From Acinetobacter amyesii (lineage in GTDB: Bacteria > Pseudomonadota > Gammaproteobacteria > Pseudomonadales > Moraxellaceae), in contig NZ_MVKX01000007.1 of assembly GCF_002018365.1 (NCBI RefSeq), positions 1-64,000 of the forward strand: DNA of 64,000 nucleotides. The letters run 5' to 3'. Positions 60,975-64,000 of this stretch are shown here, piece by piece. The notes under the pieces are model-generated. The model had not been told where the DNA came from. It worked only from the letters and a program-made list of their open reading frames with translations, and ran no database searches. The position numbers and the translations under genes were made by a program. Numbering within the stretch: the first letter of the stretch is position 1; each line of letters starts with the position of its first letter.

Positions 60975-62288
60975 TTAGAAGTTGTACATCGCGACCGCAT
61001 TGATTCGGTTATCTTCACCCTTAGTACTGCCATTTGGCGCAGCACCAAAAGCTTCACGTTCACCATAGACATATTCCAGACCTAAACTAATCGGCTTAAC
61101 AGGGCTGTAAAATACATTTGCCCATGCTTGCCACAAGTTTTTATTGGCCTTGGTTTTATCGACTAATGAGTTGACATAATCAGCATTATTATCTGCTTTC
61201 ATATAACCATAGCCCAATGTTCCGCGCCATTGTGCTGATATTTGTTGAGTTAAACCTACTGTAATCGAGTCAAATTCATTGGTGGCGATGATGTCTTTAT
61301 CCGCATTGGTCACAAAACCTTGGTTCGTCCATGACACAAAACTACTGTCGCCTTTGACATGGTAATAATCAGCTTTGAGCACTGTTTTATCCGTCAAATC
61401 TAGTTTTGCGCCTAGACCAAGCCCCCATGCAGTTTCTGTATCCGTATCCGTTTTCTTTTCAGCCCCCATCGCACGTGCGCTCAACATGAGTGTATCTGTC
61501 ATTTTATGGTTTAAACGCGCTGTTAATGCAGGCAAACGCATATTTGAGCTGTCATCCTTAGAATCTTCCGCTGCGAGTACGAGATTTGTCTCTGGACTAA
61601 ATTTGTGACTATAGCGAACTTGCGGTGTACGTTTAACAGCACCACCGACATAGCCTAATGCATCAATGGTTTCAGGCATATAATCAGGTACAGCAAAGTT
61701 AGACCATGTTTGCCCCACCAACCAATCACCATAGGTCAAATAGGCATGACGAATCCTCAGTCCATCATTTGCGCCCAAAAAGTCGACTTCAATTTTACCG
61801 CCTACCTCTCCCACTTGAGTCGGTGTTTTAAAGTCTAGTCCTAATCGTGTGGCAGCAAGTGTTGCTTTTAAACGATCTGAACTTTCAGCATTCCCTTCTA
61901 GCGGAACACTATTCATTTGGTTATACAGGCGAGATAAGCTGCCGCCTTCTGCCTGATAAGATGCATCTGCACGCACATTGCCATACAAGCTAAACTCAGC
62001 GCCCGATTTGGTATTTAAACTCAGGCTCGGTGTTTGAGTCGTTTTTTGAGTCTGTGCAGTAACTACAGGCCCTTGTTTTACGTCTTTGATTTCACTTGAT
62101 AAGGTGTTTTGCTGCTGAACATATTGCTGCATCATGGCTTTTAATGCTTTGACTTCATCACGCAACTGTTCAACTTCAGCTTCGCTGACTGCCGCATGTG
62201 TCCACATGGGGAACGCGGCTGCACAAGCTAGTATCATCGGTTTAATTTTAAAGGTTTTTTTGACTAAATTTAGCTTTTGAGTTTTCAT
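60975..62288 (-). CDS. DcaP-like outer-membrane porin (second copy)
   Basis: A 437-aa DcaP-family porin. A long signal peptide (cleavage after THA) is followed by a coiled coil (EAEVEQLRDEVKALKAMMQQYVQQQNTLSSEI, about 35-67), a Thr/Gln-rich linker, then the barrel starting EFSLYGNVRADASYQ and ending AVAMYNF with a terminal Phe. It shares with the porin at 40427 the LEGNAESSDRLKATLAATRLGLDFKTP-type segment and the final ISLGLEYVYGERE strand, but the two are clearly diverged. It lies 124 bp after the AAHS carrier gene on the same strand; the two probably form an outer/inner membrane uptake pair for an aromatic or dicarboxylic acid. Confidence 0.92.
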   Translation of the reverse strand: MKTQKLNLVKKTFKIKPMILACAAAFPMWTHAAVSEAEVEQLRDEVKALKAMMQQYVQQQNTLSSEIKDVKQGPVVTAQTQKTTQTPSLSLNTKSGAEFSLYGNVRADASYQAEGGSLSRLYNQMNSVPLEGNAESSDRLKATLAATRLGLDFKTPTQVGEVGGKIEVDFLGANDGLRIRHAYLTYGDWLVGQTWSNFAVPDYMPETIDALGYVGGAVKRTPQVRYSHKFSPETNLVLAAEDSKDDSSNMRLPALTARLNHKMTDTLMLSARAMGAEKKTDTDTETAWGLGLGAKLDLTDKTVLKADYYHVKGDSSFVSWTNQGFVTNADKDIIATNEFDSITVGLTQQISAQWRGTLGYGYMKADNNADYVNSLVDKTKANKNLWQAWANVFYSPVKPISLGLEYVYGEREAFGAAPNGSTKGEDNRINAVAMYNF

Positions 62289-62412
62289 CCTGACCTCGAT
62301 TTGGGCGATGCCCTTTCCTTATTTTTTGTCACAATTTCCCACTAGCCCTCATGCTGTGCATCAGGGCTGGAAACTTAAACTTTTGGGTAATGTTAAATCT
62401 GTAAATGATGAC

Positions 62413-63786
62413 TTAATTCGCTGGATTTTTGATGGCTTGCGTATTGATCTTTGGCGATTGACCTTGAGTAGACGCTTCTACCGATGCTTGTAAATTCACC
62501 ATAAAGATCGCCAATGCAGCAATGACACCAGGAATGGCAATCACCAAGAAGTTCATCTGATGCGGTAAATTCATCGTTAAAAGCGCACCAGTAAGTACCG
62601 GTCCAACGATTGCACCAATTCGTCCAATGCCCGATGCCCAGCCCATTCCTGTAGAACGTACCGTGGTTGGGTAGTACTGCGCGACAAAGGTATAAAGTAG
62701 GATTTGCGAACCGATGGTAGCTGCACCTGCAACAGCAATTAAGGTATACAGAACCATTTGCGGACTGTTAAAGCCCAGTAAGATTAAAGCCAATGCGCCA
62801 CACATGAACATGATGCTCAGTACTTTTTTGATATGGAATCGGTCTGCCAAAGCACCACCACCAATAGCACCTACCATTCCACCAATATTCAGCGCAAAGA
62901 GGAAGATCATACTTGCACCAAGTGAATAGCCAGCTTGAATCATCAATTTTGGTAACCAACTTCCAAGTGCATAAACCATCAATAAGCACATGAAAAATGC
63001 AATCCAGAACATAAACGTACTGAAACTACGGCCTTGTTGAAATAATGCTTTTAATGGCGCTTTGTCTTCTTCAGAAACTTCATTGAGTACAAATTGAGTA
63101 TCCGTTGTGAGGACTTGTTCAGGGGCAATTTTAGAGACAATTGTTCGAGTCGTATCAGTTTGATGCTTTGAGGTTAAATACATCAATGACTCAGGGAGGA
63201 ATTTCCAAATTAAAGGCAGTGCAAGACATGGAATAATTGCAATATAAAACATGATTTTCCAGCCATATACTGGCACTAACCAAGCACCCAATAATGCTGA
63301 AGCCATACCACCAATGGCATAACCACTAAACATTAGTGCAACCAAGGTGCTACGTATACGTTTTGGTGCGTATTCTGTCATTAACGCGACCACGTTCGGC
63401 ATAACGCCACCGATGCCTAGACCGGCAAGAAAGCGTAAAATACCAAACTCAACTGGGGTACTTGCAAAAGCGCCACAGAAGGTAAAACCACTAAAGATAC
63501 CGACACAGATCATAATGGTCTTTTTACGACCAATTTTATCGGACAGTGTGCCAAAACACATGGCACCAAACATCATGCCAAATAAAGCCGTACTTGCCAG
63601 TAAGCCGGCTTGTACCGCAGATAAGGACCATTCTTGCATCAACAACGGTAAGGCAACGCCATAGATCACCAAGTCATAACCGTCAAAAATAATAATCAAA
63701 AGACACCAAATCAAAACACCCCAATGAAATGGCGTAAATTTGGCTTCATCAACCAAGGTATTAATATTAATTTTCTGGTTTTGCAT
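62413..63786 (-). CDS. AAHS family aromatic acid:H+ symporter
   Basis: A 457-aa 12-segment MFS carrier of the aromatic acid:H+ symporter type (PcaK/BenK relatives). Diagnostic: FHWGVLIWCLLIIIFDGYDLVIYGVALPLLM (about 19-49), with the essential Asp pair in FDGYD, then GTLSDKIGRKKTI (about 79-91) and LRFLAGLGIGGVMPNVVALMTEYAPKRIR. Benzoate, 4-hydroxybenzoate or similar acids are the likely substrates; no ring-cleavage gene is in this window to decide. AGGAGG lies before the ATG. It is followed by the DcaP-like porin in the same direction. Confidence 0.93.
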   Translation of the reverse strand: MQNQKININTLVDEAKFTPFHWGVLIWCLLIIIFDGYDLVIYGVALPLLMQEWSLSAVQAGLLASTALFGMMFGAMCFGTLSDKIGRKKTIMICVGIFSGFTFCGAFASTPVEFGILRFLAGLGIGGVMPNVVALMTEYAPKRIRSTLVALMFSGYAIGGMASALLGAWLVPVYGWKIMFYIAIIPCLALPLIWKFLPESLMYLTSKHQTDTTRTIVSKIAPEQVLTTDTQFVLNEVSEEDKAPLKALFQQGRSFSTFMFWIAFFMCLLMVYALGSWLPKLMIQAGYSLGASMIFLFALNIGGMVGAIGGGALADRFHIKKVLSIMFMCGALALILLGFNSPQMVLYTLIAVAGAATIGSQILLYTFVAQYYPTTVRSTGMGWASGIGRIGAIVGPVLTGALLTMNLPHQMNFLVIAIPGVIAALAIFMVNLQASVEASTQGQSPKINTQAIKNPAN

Positions 63787-64000
63787 AGCCCACCTCCTAA
63801 TTGTGAAGCTTGTAAAATTCGCTTTTCACAATGAATAAGTCGGTGCTTAATGTCCAAAACCGATTAGGCATGTTTGTATACCTAAAAAGTTGAATGCAAA
63901 TTAATTCCTTGATTCCGCTTTATTTAAATAGATCATTTCATAACTGCAGTTCATCTGAACGTCTATCGACAGTATATTCAAAACACAGCACGATCATATG
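63787..64000. other. Promoter region upstream of the AAHS carrier
   Basis: 214 bp to the window end with no complete gene. It contains a GTTCA-TC-TGAAC palindrome (63949-63960), a possible operator. The control elements of the carrier gene should lie here; a divergent gene may begin beyond the edge. Confidence 0.5.

Overview
The window is AT-rich bacterial chromosome that reads as Acinetobacter or a close Moraxellaceae relative. The evidence is the gene content: DcaP-type porins with an N-terminal coiled coil, a PcaF/DcaF-like thiolase, ETF-ubiquinone oxidoreductase, AAHS and MHS family carriers and many AraC/LysR regulators. Short intrinsic terminators and a dif-like site with Acinetobacter-like XerC/XerD arms fit as well. 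The dif-like site at 43735-43762 suggests the window lies in the replication terminus region. No rRNA, tRNA, CRISPR array or insertion sequence was found.

Layout. 39-5746: czcCBA, a heavy-metal RND efflux operon. 5851-6914: two small conserved genes (DUF1826-like and VF530-like). 7233-17514: a lipophilic-substrate catabolic region. It holds a BASS symporter, an SDR, two AraC regulators, a FadL porin, a metallo-hydrolase broken by an in-frame TGA, a quinone oxidoreductase-like enzyme, a VOC protein, an SCP2 protein, a second metallo-hydrolase with altered metal ligands, and a SnoaL-like protein. 17952-25232: a GntR regulator followed by an operon for an AprA-like flavoprotein, an AprB-like ferredoxin, a NitT/TauT-type ABC importer whose binding protein has a NosL-like tail, a HEAT-repeat protein and a DUF971 protein. 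The whole block is bracketed by a 20-bp direct repeat.

25937-41680: ETF-QO, then a LysR-controlled beta-oxidation regulon: MmgE/PrpD protein, two near-identical acyl-CoA dehydrogenases, an MFS carrier, an ADP-forming acyl-CoA ligase, a fused FadB-like enzyme, a thioesterase, a 3-oxoadipyl-CoA-type thiolase and a DcaP-like porin. It resembles the dicarboxylate (dca) logic: porin and carrier import an acid, the ligase activates it, dehydrogenases feed electrons through ETF/ETF-QO, and the thiolase releases acetyl-CoA and succinyl-CoA. 41892-43762: a 1.85-kb element of small coupled ORFs bounded by dif-like sites. Its right end carries two inverted dif-like sites 92 bp apart with two hairpins between them, the architecture of a CTX-phage-type attP.

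43977-53880: the valine/isobutyrate operon (mmsA, mmsB, acyl-CoA synthetase, acyl-CoA dehydrogenase, enoyl-CoA hydratase, 3-hydroxyisobutyryl-CoA hydrolase) with an MHS carrier and a divergent LysR regulator. 54002-58369: a small membrane protein, an unknown 271-aa protein, a MocR regulator with clear operator repeats, and an amidase. 58476-63786: a TonB-dependent receptor, a second DcaP-like porin and an AAHS aromatic-acid carrier.

The strongest candidates for undescribed biology are the AprBA-like/ABC/HEAT/DUF971 operon and the small dif-integrated element.
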